From the NCBI RefSeq assembly GCF_023660105.1, contig NZ_JAMHGA010000038.1, forward strand, positions 124,001 through 188,000: DNA of 64,000 nt, read 5' to 3'. The stretch's first letter is position 1. Every line of letters starts with the position of its first letter. A program made the position numbers and the translations under genes. The notes beneath the pieces were generated by a model, which was not told the origin of the DNA, made no database searches, and worked only from the letters and a program-made list of their open reading frames with translations. Origin of the DNA: Desulfovibrio aminophilus (GTDB taxonomy: Bacteria > Desulfobacterota > Desulfovibrionia > Desulfovibrionales > Desulfovibrionaceae). Below are positions 51,041-60,153 of this stretch, piece by piece.

Positions 51041-52044
51041 GTATTCTGAACCAGCGGCTCGCGGCCGGAGAACCCGTGGTTTCGGCCACCATCGCCACGC
51101 ATGAGGGGTCCACGCCCCGTTCGGCGGGCTCCAAGATGCTCCGCTTCGCGGACGGCGGCATGGCCGGAACCGTGGGCGGCGGACTGGTGGAGGCCCAGGT
51201 CCTGGAGGCCATGCGCGAGGTCATGGCCGGCGGCGCGCCCGCGCTGCTCTCCTTCGAGCTCACCGGCGAGATGGCCGCCGGGGCGGACATGGTCTGCGGC
51301 GGCAGGCTGCGGGTCTTCCTGGAACGCATCGCGCCGGAGGACGCCCCGCTGTTCACGGAACTGGAGGCGCATCTGGCGCGGGGCGAACGCTGCCTGCTGC
51401 TCACCGCCGACAACGACGGCGCGCGCAGTCTGCTCCTCCCGGACGGGACGCGGGGCGCGGCCTTGCCCGAAGACGCCGCGCGCCAAGCCCGCGAGCGCGG
51501 GTCGTGCATCCTGGCCCCGGTGCTGCTGGAATGCGGGGACGCGGCCTGGTTCCTGGAACCCTGGGCCGCGCCCTCCGTCCTGCTCATCGTCGGCGCGGGA
51601 CACGTCTCCCGGCCCACGGCCCAGGTGGCGGCCCTGGCGGGCTTCCAGGTCACGATCCTGGACGACCGGCCGGAGTTCGCCAACCGCGAACGCTTTCCCT
51701 GGGCCCGGGAGATCGCCGTGCTGGACGGCTTCGAGAACTGCTTCGCGGGCCGCGCGCCCGGGCCGGACGCCTCGGTGGTCATCGTCACGCGCGGGCACCT
51801 CTTCGACAAGACCGCGCTCGGACAGGCCCTGCGCACCCCGGCGGGCTACATCGGCATGATCGGCTCGCGCCGCAAGCGCCGGGCCGTGTACGACCAGCTC
51901 CTGTCCGAGGGCTTCACCCCGGCCGACCTGGAGCGCGTGCACTGCCCCATCGGCCTGTCCATCGAGGCCGAAACCCCGGAGGAGATCGCCGTGAGCATCG
52001 TGGCCGAACTCATCCAGGCCCGGGCCGCGCGGAGGGAGGCCTGA
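51019..52044 (+). CDS. XdhC-like aldehyde oxidoreductase maturation factor
   Basis: A 341-residue XdhC/CoxI protein. XdhC binds molybdenum cofactor, stabilises it during sulfuration of the Mo centre and hands it to xanthine-oxidase-type enzymes. The N-terminal domain shows HEGSTPRSAGSKML, GTVGGGLVEAQVL and VCGGRLRVF; the C-terminal Rossmann domain shows LIVGAGHVSRPTAQVA and IGMIGSRRKRR. It surely serves the aldehyde oxidoreductase encoded 6 kb upstream. AAAGGA precedes the ATG, and its stop overlaps the next ATG. Confidence 0.93.
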   Translation: MHMQRLLSILNQRLAAGEPVVSATIATHEGSTPRSAGSKMLRFADGGMAGTVGGGLVEAQVLEAMREVMAGGAPALLSFELTGEMAAGADMVCGGRLRVFLERIAPEDAPLFTELEAHLARGERCLLLTADNDGARSLLLPDGTRGAALPEDAARQARERGSCILAPVLLECGDAAWFLEPWAAPSVLLIVGAGHVSRPTAQVAALAGFQVTILDDRPEFANRERFPWAREIAVLDGFENCFAGRAPGPDASVVIVTRGHLFDKTALGQALRTPAGYIGMIGSRRKRRAVYDQLLSEGFTPADLERVHCPIGLSIEAETPEEIAVSIVAELIQARAARREA

Positions 52045-53162
52045 TGCGCTTGGCCGCCCTGGTCCTGGCCGCCGGGCTGTCCTCGCGCATGGGCCGCCTC
52101 AAGCCCCTGCTGCCCCTGGGGGACGCGAGCCTCCTGGGCCGCGCGGCACGGCTCTTCCGCGCCGCCGGAATCGCGGACATCCTGGCCGTGACCGGACACC
52201 GCGCCGACGAGGTGCGCGGGGAGGCCGGACGCCTGGGACTGCGGAGCGTGCACAACCCGGATTTCGAGACCGGCATGTTCTCCTCGGTCCAGGCGGGCCT
52301 GAAGGCCCTGCCGCCGGGCCTGGACGGCGTGTTCGTCCTGCCGGTGGACATCCCCCTGGTCCGGCCCGCCACGGTGCGCCGCCTCGTCGAACGGCTGCCG
52401 GAATCCACGGCCCAGGTGCTGGTCCCCGCCTTCGACGGTAAGCCCGGGCATCCGCCCCTGCTCCGCCCGGCGGCCGTGGACGCGGCCCTGGCCGGGACCG
52501 GCGCGGGCAGCCTGCGCGCGGCCCTGGCCGCCCTGGACACGGAGTTGCTGGAGGTGGCCGACGCGGGCGTGCTCTTCGACCTGGACACGCCCGAGGCCTA
52601 CGCCGAGGCGCTGCGTCGCTGGGAACGGCGGGACGCGCCGACCCGGGCCGAGGCCCTGGCCCTGCTCCGGCTGCACCAGGCCGGAGAGCGCGGCCTGGCC
52701 CATGCCCGGGGCGTGGCCCGCGCGGCCCTGGCCCTGGGCCGGGCGCTCGCGGCTGCCGGGCTGTCCCTGGATTTCGAACTGCTGGAGGTGGCGGCCCTGC
52801 TGCACGACATCGCCAAGGGCTCGCCGGAGCACGAGAAGGCGGGCGGCCTGCTTCTGGCCGACCTGGGCTACGCGCCCGTGGCCGAAATCGTGGCCGCGCA
52901 CCGGGACATCGACCCCGCCGGGATGGAACGGCCCGGGGAGCGCGAACTCGTCTATTTGGCCGACAAGCTTGTGCGCGGCCGGGAACGCGTGAACGTGGAG
53001 CAGCGCTTCCAGGAAAAACTGGACCGCTTCGCCGGAGACCCCGAGGCCGTGGCCGCCATCACCCGGCGGCGAGAGCACGCCCTGGGCATGCGGGCCCTGC
53101 TGGAGCGCGTCGCGGGCCGAAGCCTGGACGCCATCCTGGACGGGGAGGGACCGTGGGACTGA
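52044..53162 (+). CDS. MocA-like molybdenum cofactor cytidylyltransferase fused to an HD domain
   Basis: A 372-residue fusion. Residues 1-195 are a MobA/MocA-type nucleotidyltransferase with VLAAGLSSRMGRLKPLLPLG and VLPVDIPLVRP, which would convert molybdopterin to the cytosine dinucleotide form needed by the aldehyde oxidoreductase. Residues about 225-350 form an HD hydrolase domain (AALLHDIAKGSPEHEKAGG, then AAHRDID), a fusion that may remove phosphate or a nucleotide. From memory this is the family named DVU_1551 NTP transferase. It overlaps XdhC by one base and the phosphatase gene by 10. Confidence 0.88.
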   Translation: MRLAALVLAAGLSSRMGRLKPLLPLGDASLLGRAARLFRAAGIADILAVTGHRADEVRGEAGRLGLRSVHNPDFETGMFSSVQAGLKALPPGLDGVFVLPVDIPLVRPATVRRLVERLPESTAQVLVPAFDGKPGHPPLLRPAAVDAALAGTGAGSLRAALAALDTELLEVADAGVLFDLDTPEAYAEALRRWERRDAPTRAEALALLRLHQAGERGLAHARGVARAALALGRALAAAGLSLDFELLEVAALLHDIAKGSPEHEKAGGLLLADLGYAPVAEIVAAHRDIDPAGMERPGERELVYLADKLVRGRERVNVEQRFQEKLDRFAGDPEAVAAITRRREHALGMRALLERVAGRSLDAILDGEGPWD

Positions 53163-53761
53163 CCGTTCACCTCCTGCGCCACGGCGCGGTGGAACCGGAA
53201 ACGCCCTGGCGCTTCCTGGGCCGTCGCGAAGTTCCCCTCTCGGCCGAGGGCCTGACTCAGGCCCGGTTCTGGCGCGAGGCCCTGGCGGACGTTCCCTTCC
53301 AGGCGGCCTGGTGCTCGGACCTGGGTCGCTGCCGCGAAACCGCGTCCATCATCCTTGCGGACCGAAAAGTCACGACCGAGCCCGTGCCGGGCCTGGGCGA
53401 GATCGACCTGGGCCGGTGGGACGGCCTGAGCCGCGAGGAGGTGCGGCAGCGCTTCCCGGGCCAGTACGAGGCCCGGGGCCGCGACCTGGCCGCTTTCCGG
53501 CCGCCCGGCGGCGAGAGCTTCCAGGACCTCCAGGACAGGGCCTGGACCGCGCTGGCCCCCCTGCTGGATCGGGCCTTGGGACACGTGCTCGTGATCGCCC
53601 ACGCCGGAACCAACCGGGTGTTGCTCTGCCGGATTCTCGGCATGCCCCTGGATCATATCTTTCGTCTGGGCCAGGATTCCGGCTGCCGCAACCTGATCGA
53701 CTGGCGATCGGATGGCCCGCGCCTCGTGCTGCTCAACCAGCCGCCCGCATCCCGTTCTTGA
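53153..53761 (+). CDS. histidine phosphatase family protein (alpha-ribazole phosphatase-like)
   Basis: A 202-residue phosphatase. LLRHGAVE holds the catalytic RHG, SDLGRCRETA supplies the phosphate-binding Arg, and VIAHAGTNRVLLC the second catalytic His. The layout resembles CobC-type alpha-ribazole phosphatases. Because it overlaps the NTP transferase gene by 10 bases, its real substrate may be a phosphorylated intermediate of the molybdopterin pathway or of the radical SAM pathway, not a cobalamin precursor; no cobalamin genes are nearby. The GTG start follows GGGAGGG. Confidence 0.87.
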   Translation: MGLTVHLLRHGAVEPETPWRFLGRREVPLSAEGLTQARFWREALADVPFQAAWCSDLGRCRETASIILADRKVTTEPVPGLGEIDLGRWDGLSREEVRQRFPGQYEARGRDLAAFRPPGGESFQDLQDRAWTALAPLLDRALGHVLVIAHAGTNRVLLCRILGMPLDHIFRLGQDSGCRNLIDWRSDGPRLVLLNQPPASRS

Positions 53762-53792
53762 GAAAACCCCGCGCCGCGCGTAGAGAGGGAAC

Positions 53793-55172
53793 GTGCGACT
53801 CTGGAAGGGCATCCACCACATGACGGCCTTGGGCGCGGACACGCTGCTGGACAAGCTGCCCTTCGCCACGGCCGTGATCACCCCGGGACGCCGCGTCCTC
53901 TTCCTCAACCGAGCCATGGAGGCGCTCACGGGGTTCTCCCGCGACGAGGCCCTGGGCCTGCGTTGCGACTGCGTGCTGCGTTGCAGCGCCTGCCTGGACG
54001 ACTGCCCCCTGGCCGAGGCCGGGGAGCAGGACAAGCCCCTGTCCCTGGAAGGCGACGTGATCAACCGCGACCGCAGGCGATTGCCGGTGCGCCTGAGCCT
54101 CTCCGCCGTGCCCGACGAAACCGGCGCGCCCGCCTTCTACCTCGAGACGCTGGAAGAGCGGCCCGGGGGCATCCGCCCGGCCCTGGAGGGCGGCCCCATG
54201 AGCTTTTCGCGCATCATCGGCCGCTCCCCGGCCATGGAGCGCCTGTTCGAAACCCTGCCCGCCGTGGCCCAGACCGACTCTTCCCTGCTCATCACCGGCG
54301 AGACCGGCACGGGCAAGGACGTGCTGGCCGAGGCCATCCACCAAGCCTCGCCCCGCTCCAAGGGCCCGTTCATCAAGGTGAACTGCGGAGCCTTGCCGGA
54401 ATCCCTGCTGGAAAGCGAGCTTTTCGGCCACCGCAAGGGCGCGTTCACCGGCGCGGTGAAGGACAAGCCGGGCCGCATCCAGCTGGCCGAGGGCGGCACC
54501 CTCTTCCTCACCGAGGTGGGCGACCTGCCCCTGCCCCTGCAGGTGAAGCTCCTGAGCTTCCTGGACGACCGCGTGGTCTACCCCCTGGGCGGCACATCGG
54601 GCGTGGTGACCAACGTGCGGCTCATCGCGGCCACGCATCACGACCTGGAGGCCGCCGTGGCGGCCGGGCGCTTCCGCCAGGACCTCATGTTCCGGCTCAA
54701 CGTCATCCGCCTGCACCTGCCGCCGTTGCGCGACCGGGGCGTGGACGTGCGCCTGCTCCTGGACCACTTCCTGAACGTCTGCTCGGCCCAGCTGGGCAAG
54801 AACGTGCGGGGCCTGGACGAGCGGGCCCTGGCCACGCTCATGGGCCACCCCTACCCCGGCAACGTGCGCGAGTTGCGCAACATCGTGGAATACGCCTGCA
54901 CCATGTGCCGGGGCGAACAGGTCACGGCTTCGGACCTGCCCGCCTACCTGAAGCCCCAGTCGTCCGCCCCGGACGCGGCCCGCGCCGCCGAGCAGGAGCA
55001 GCACGCCGCGCCCCAGGCCGACTACGCCGAACTGGAGCGCGGCCGGATGCTCAAGGCCCTGCTGGAGGCCGGGGGGCGCAAGGGCAAGGCGGCCCAGGCC
55101 CTGGGCCTGTCGCGCACGACCTTCTGGCGCAAGCTGAAAAGCCACGGCCTCGCCGGGGAGGAGAAGCCGTGA
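53793..55172 (+). CDS. sigma-54-dependent activator with cysteine-cluster PAS domain
   Basis: A 459-residue enhancer-binding protein. Residues about 15-120 form a PAS domain with an embedded cysteine group (C58, C60, C64, C67, C71). Residues about 145-385 are the AAA+ domain: ITGETGTGKDVLAEAIH (Walker A), GAFTGA contact loop, GGTLFLTEVGDLPL (Walker B region). The C-terminal Fis-type helix-turn-helix is GKAAQALGLSRTTFWRKLKS. The cysteines suggest an iron-sulfur or thiol redox sensor. A palindrome and a sigma-54 promoter stand just downstream, so the transporter at 55773 is the likely target. The GTG at 53793 follows AGAGAGGG; ATG 53820 is an alternative. Confidence 0.93.
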   Translation: MRLWKGIHHMTALGADTLLDKLPFATAVITPGRRVLFLNRAMEALTGFSRDEALGLRCDCVLRCSACLDDCPLAEAGEQDKPLSLEGDVINRDRRRLPVRLSLSAVPDETGAPAFYLETLEERPGGIRPALEGGPMSFSRIIGRSPAMERLFETLPAVAQTDSSLLITGETGTGKDVLAEAIHQASPRSKGPFIKVNCGALPESLLESELFGHRKGAFTGAVKDKPGRIQLAEGGTLFLTEVGDLPLPLQVKLLSFLDDRVVYPLGGTSGVVTNVRLIAATHHDLEAAVAAGRFRQDLMFRLNVIRLHLPPLRDRGVDVRLLLDHFLNVCSAQLGKNVRGLDERALATLMGHPYPGNVRELRNIVEYACTMCRGEQVTASDLPAYLKPQSSAPDAARAAEQEQHAAPQADYAELERGRMLKALLEAGGRKGKAAQALGLSRTTFWRKLKSHGLAGEEKP

Positions 55173-55549
55173 ACCCCAAGCTCCTGATCGCCATCCGCGA
55201 CAACGACGTGGCGGCCCGCCTGGACCAGTGCCTGGAAGTGCTCATCGTGCAGCTCGACGGCAAGGGCCGCCCGCTCTCGCGTAAGAACCTCGTGCTGGCC
55301 AAGCCCTCGGACAAGGAGATCTGCCGCATCGCCCAGGCCGAGGGCGTGGGCGCGGTGATCTGCGGCGCCGTGGACGAAGAGATATCCCTCTACCTGACCT
55401 GGAAATCCGTGCAGGTCATCGACGACGTCATCGGGCCGGTGGAGGAGGTGCTGCGCCTCTTCGCCCAGGGCCGTCTGGTCCGCTCGACCATCATCCCGGA
55501 CGAGACCGCCAAGCGAATGATTCAAAATGTTTCAAATGAAACATTTTGA
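55169..55549 (+). CDS. NifX/NifB-type dinitrogenase iron-molybdenum cofactor-binding-like protein
   Basis: A 126-residue single-domain protein of the DiNase_FeMo-co family: a beta-strand start (KLLIAIRDNDVAARLDQC), a central EGVGAVICGAVDE loop and the VIGPVEEVLRLFAQGRL helix. Such proteins carry iron- and molybdenum-containing clusters, but many members work outside nitrogen fixation. It overlaps the sigma-54 activator gene by GTGA, so it may be a metal-cluster sensor or carrier for that regulator. The last codons lie inside the palindrome, which gives the unusual AT-rich C terminus MIQNVSNETF. Confidence 0.8.
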   Translation: MNPKLLIAIRDNDVAARLDQCLEVLIVQLDGKGRPLSRKNLVLAKPSDKEICRIAQAEGVGAVICGAVDEEISLYLTWKSVQVIDDVIGPVEEVLRLFAQGRLVRSTIIPDETAKRMIQNVSNETF

Positions 55550-55554
55550 ATCAT
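55517..55554. promoter_or_regulatory. 38-base palindrome, probable activator-binding site
   Basis: Two 18-base arms are perfectly complementary around an AA centre; the core is TGTTTCAAATGAAACA. The element overlaps the end of the NifX-like gene and lies about 85 bases upstream of the sigma-54 promoter, a typical distance for an enhancer. A T run follows it, so it may also work as a terminator of the upstream operon. Confidence 0.75.
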
Positions 55555-55638
55555 ATTTTTGTTTCGATTTGTTTCTCACCTCGCGCCACACTCCCGATCT
55601 TCCATAGCATCTACGGCAAATAACTATACTTTTCAATC

Positions 55639-55654
55639 TGGCCCAGTCCTTGCT
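55639..55654 (+). promoter_or_regulatory. sigma-54 (RpoN) promoter
   Basis: TGGCCCAGTCCTTGCT fits the consensus TGGCAC-N5-TTGCW at all but one position, with GG and GC exactly 10 bases apart. It would start transcription about 108 bases before the transporter gene. Confidence 0.8.
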
Positions 55655-55772
55655 TTCTTCCGGGTGATTGTTCCATCCGGCACATAATCGTGTTTCACGC
55701 GCCGGGGGGCGACCGACACCAAGCCGTTGTCGGCCGGAAGGCCGCGAAATCGAATCACGAGGAGCGAGGACC

Positions 55773-57245
55773 ATGAGCACCGCAGAAGCCGTCGAACCGC
55801 AGAAGCTCGATCTCAAGAGAATCTTCTTCATCCTCCTGGGAGTGGCGCTGTTCGTCACCGTCTACTTCTCCCCGTCCTGGCCCGACGCCGTGGACCCCCT
55901 GGGCAAGCACTTCGCCCTGTCCCGCGAGGGCAAGGGCGCGCTGGCCGTGTTCCTCCTGGCGGGCGTCTGGTGGGTCTTCGAGGTGGTGCCCATCGGCGTG
56001 ACCTCGCTCATGATCGGCATCCTGCAGGCCCTCTTCTTCATCCGCCAGCCCGCGGCGGCCTTCAAGGACTTCATGGACCCCTCGGTGCTCTTCATCTTCG
56101 GCTCCATCGTCATCGGCCTAGTCTTCACCAAGACCGGCCTGACCAAGCGCATGGCCTACAAGATGCTCATGATCGTGGGCGAGCGGACGAGCATGATCAT
56201 GCTCGGCTGCTTCCTCGTCACCGTGTTCCTCACCCACCTCATGGCCCACACCGCCGTGGCGGCGACCATGTTCCCCCTGTTCATGACCATCTACTCCCTC
56301 TACGACGAGGAGATGAAGCCCTCGCGCTTCGGCAAGGGCATGTTCATCGGCCTGGCCTACGTCTGCGGCGCGGGCTCGATCATCACCCTGCTCGGCGCGG
56401 CGCGCGGCATCGTGGCCCTGGGCTTCTACAAGGAGCTGGCGGGCAAGGAAGTGAGCTTCTTCGAATTCACCTACTACTTCGCGCCCATCGGCTGGGTCAT
56501 GACCTTCCTGCTCTGGGGCTTCTTCATGGTCCTCTTCAAGCCCGAGAAGCCGGTGATCCACGGCCTGCGGGAAAAGGCCGCCACCCTCTACAAGGCCCTG
56601 GGCCCGGTCAGCGCCAAGGAGATCACCGCCGCCCTGCTCATCGGCGGAGTCATCGTCTTCATGTCCCTGCAGTCCTTCATCCCGGCCATCAAGCCCCTGA
56701 ACAAGTCGGCGATCATGCTCGTCTGCACGGTGCTCTTCTTCGTCTTCAACATCCTGGACATCAAGGACCTGGAAGAGATCCCCTGGAACATCATCCTGCT
56801 CTTCAGCGGCGCCATGAGCATCGGCTTCTGCCTCTGGGAGACCGAGGCCGCCAAGTGGCTGGCCGTGAACTGGCTGGCCATGTTCAAGGAGGCCAACTGG
56901 TTCATCTTCGTCATGGGCGTGGCCTTCTTCGTCCTGGTCATGACCAACTTCATCATGAACGTGGCGGCCATCGCCATCTCCCTGCCCGTGGCCCTGGTGC
57001 TCTGCCCCTACCTGGGCGTGGCCCCGGAGGTCATTCTCTATTCCTCCCTGGTCTGCGCGGGCATGCCCTTCCTGCTCCTGGTGGGCGCGGCGCCCAACGC
57101 CATCGCCTACAACTCGCGGCTCTTCACCAGCGGCGAGTTCTTCCGCTACGGCCTCATCGCCAGCGTTCTGCTCCTGGCGGTCCTGGCCCTGTTCATCACC
57201 GTGATCTGGCCCATCATGGGCATGCCCGTGACTCTGGCCAAGTAG
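55773..57245 (+). CDS. SLC13/DASS-family anion:sodium symporter
   Basis: A 490-residue inner membrane transporter with about twelve helices. The two inverted halves each contain a hairpin and a substrate loop: LTHLMAHTAVAATMFPLFM in the first and TNFIMNVAAIAISLPVAL in the second, the positions of the S-N-T-type motifs of DASS carriers. Substrates of the family are dicarboxylates, sulfate, molybdate or similar anions. Regulation by sigma-54 and the neighbouring activator suggests supply of a carbon source, an oxyanion or an aldehyde-derived acid. The ATG follows GAGGAGCGAGGA. Confidence 0.9.
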   Translation: MSTAEAVEPQKLDLKRIFFILLGVALFVTVYFSPSWPDAVDPLGKHFALSREGKGALAVFLLAGVWWVFEVVPIGVTSLMIGILQALFFIRQPAAAFKDFMDPSVLFIFGSIVIGLVFTKTGLTKRMAYKMLMIVGERTSMIMLGCFLVTVFLTHLMAHTAVAATMFPLFMTIYSLYDEEMKPSRFGKGMFIGLAYVCGAGSIITLLGAARGIVALGFYKELAGKEVSFFEFTYYFAPIGWVMTFLLWGFFMVLFKPEKPVIHGLREKAATLYKALGPVSAKEITAALLIGGVIVFMSLQSFIPAIKPLNKSAIMLVCTVLFFVFNILDIKDLEEIPWNIILLFSGAMSIGFCLWETEAAKWLAVNWLAMFKEANWFIFVMGVAFFVLVMTNFIMNVAAIAISLPVALVLCPYLGVAPEVILYSSLVCAGMPFLLLVGAAPNAIAYNSRLFTSGEFFRYGLIASVLLLAVLALFITVIWPIMGMPVTLAK

Positions 57246-57506
57246 AGGGGGAGCACGCGATGACCACGCCCGCCATGACGACCCGCGCCTCATCGGCCGG
57301 GGCCCGGGAGTACCCGGGCCCCGGCGGCGCGGACGCCGCAACGGGCGCTTTCCGGGGAGTCGTGCGGACGAAGGCGTCCGCCCCCAGTCCCCGGCGGGAC
57401 GGACAGGGACCGTTTTTGACCCTGCTTCCGCCCGTGGTGTACACCTGGAACAGACGCCAGGCGTGGCGCACCTGACCCTTTACGAGGCCCGGAACCGGAG
57501 GTCGTC
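57246..57506. other. 261-base gap before the sensor kinase
   Basis: No gene is seen. A 10-bp all-GC hairpin (GGGGCCCGGG with its complement, 57300-57323) lacks a T run and may be a weak terminator of the transporter transcript. TTGACC at 57416 with TACACC 18 bases later is a poor candidate promoter for the kinase operon. Confidence 0.4.
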
Positions 57507-59273
<1,767 letters not shown>

Positions 59274-59276
59274 CAT

Positions 59277-59708
59277 ATGACCATGGCCAAGGTTTTGCTC
59301 ATCGACGACGAGGCCGGTTTTCTCGACGTGCTCTCCAAGCGTCTGGAAACGCGCAATCTGTCCATCGTCACGGCCCTGAGCGGCGAGGCCGGTCTCAAGG
59401 CCCTGGCCAAGGACCACGCCCTGGACGTGGTCATCCTGGACGTGAAGATGCCCGGCCTGGACGGCATCCAGACGCTGCAGATGATCAAGAAGGACTTCCC
59501 CCTGGCCGAGGTGATCATGCTCACGGGCCACGCAACGGTGGAGACCGCCATCGAGGGCATGAAGCTCGGGGCCTTCGACTACCTCATGAAGCCCTGCGAC
59601 ATCGACCTGCTCGTGCAGAAGGTCCAGGAGGCCAAGGAGAAGAAGGCCAAGCACGAAGAGAAGATCGTGCAGGCCCAGTTGAAGGAGATCACGAGCCGCA
59701 TGGCCTAG
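59277..59708 (+). CDS. receiver-only response regulator
   Basis: A 143-residue CheY-like protein. LLIDDEAGF supplies the acidic pocket, VVILDVKMPG the phosphoacceptor Asp55, MLTGHATVET the Thr and MKPCD the Lys. A basic helical tail of about 25 residues (EKKAKHEEKIVQAQLKEI) follows the receiver, but there is no DNA-binding or enzyme output domain. It starts 3 bases after the kinase gene behind AAAGGAG. It may work as a phosphorelay intermediate or bind a target protein directly. Confidence 0.93.
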   Translation: MTMAKVLLIDDEAGFLDVLSKRLETRNLSIVTALSGEAGLKALAKDHALDVVILDVKMPGLDGIQTLQMIKKDFPLAEVIMLTGHATVETAIEGMKLGAFDYLMKPCDIDLLVQKVQEAKEKKAKHEEKIVQAQLKEITSRMA

Positions 59709-59709
59709 G

Positions 59710-60126
59710 ATGGATCGGGAAATGGACCGGACGTCTCCCGTCAGCGTGATCCTCGTGGACGACGAGGTTTCCTTCGTCACCGTGCTGGCGAAGCGCCTGG
59801 CCTTGCGCGGCCTGGACTCCCTGGCCACCACCAGCGGGCCGGAGGCCATCCAGGCCCTGCGCAGCCGCGACTTCGACGTGGCCGTGCTGGACCTGAAGAT
59901 GGACCGCATGGACGGCATGGAGGTGCTGCGCCTCTTCCGGCAGATGCTGCCCTCCATGCGGGTCATCATGCTCACCGGCCACGGCGGCGAGACCGAGGCC
60001 CGCCAGGCCATCATGGCCGGGGCCTACGACTACATCATCAAGCCCTGCGAATTCGAGGACCTTCTGGCCAAGATCGAGAAGGCGGCCGACGCGGCCCGCC
60101 GGACCCGAGACGAGAACACGTCCTGA
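59710..60126 (+). CDS. second receiver-only response regulator
   Basis: A 138-residue CheY-like protein with ILVDDEVSF, the phosphoacceptor Asp61 in AVLDLKMDRMDG, MLTGHGGETE and IIKPCEF. Like its neighbour it has no output domain. The two differ enough in sequence to have separate targets. It starts one base after the first regulator's stop. Two receivers after one kinase suggest a branched or competing phosphotransfer. Confidence 0.92.
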   Translation: MDREMDRTSPVSVILVDDEVSFVTVLAKRLALRGLDSLATTSGPEAIQALRSRDFDVAVLDLKMDRMDGMEVLRLFRQMLPSMRVIMLTGHGGETEARQAIMAGAYDYIIKPCEFEDLLAKIEKAADAARRTRDENTS

Positions 60127-60153
60127 GCGCCCGACGCGCCGAGGAGCCGCAGC

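Noticed and set aside
57300-57323. All-GC hairpin after the anion transporter as an intrinsic terminator
   Set aside because: The stem is strong but no T run follows on either strand, so it was only mentioned within the gap entry.
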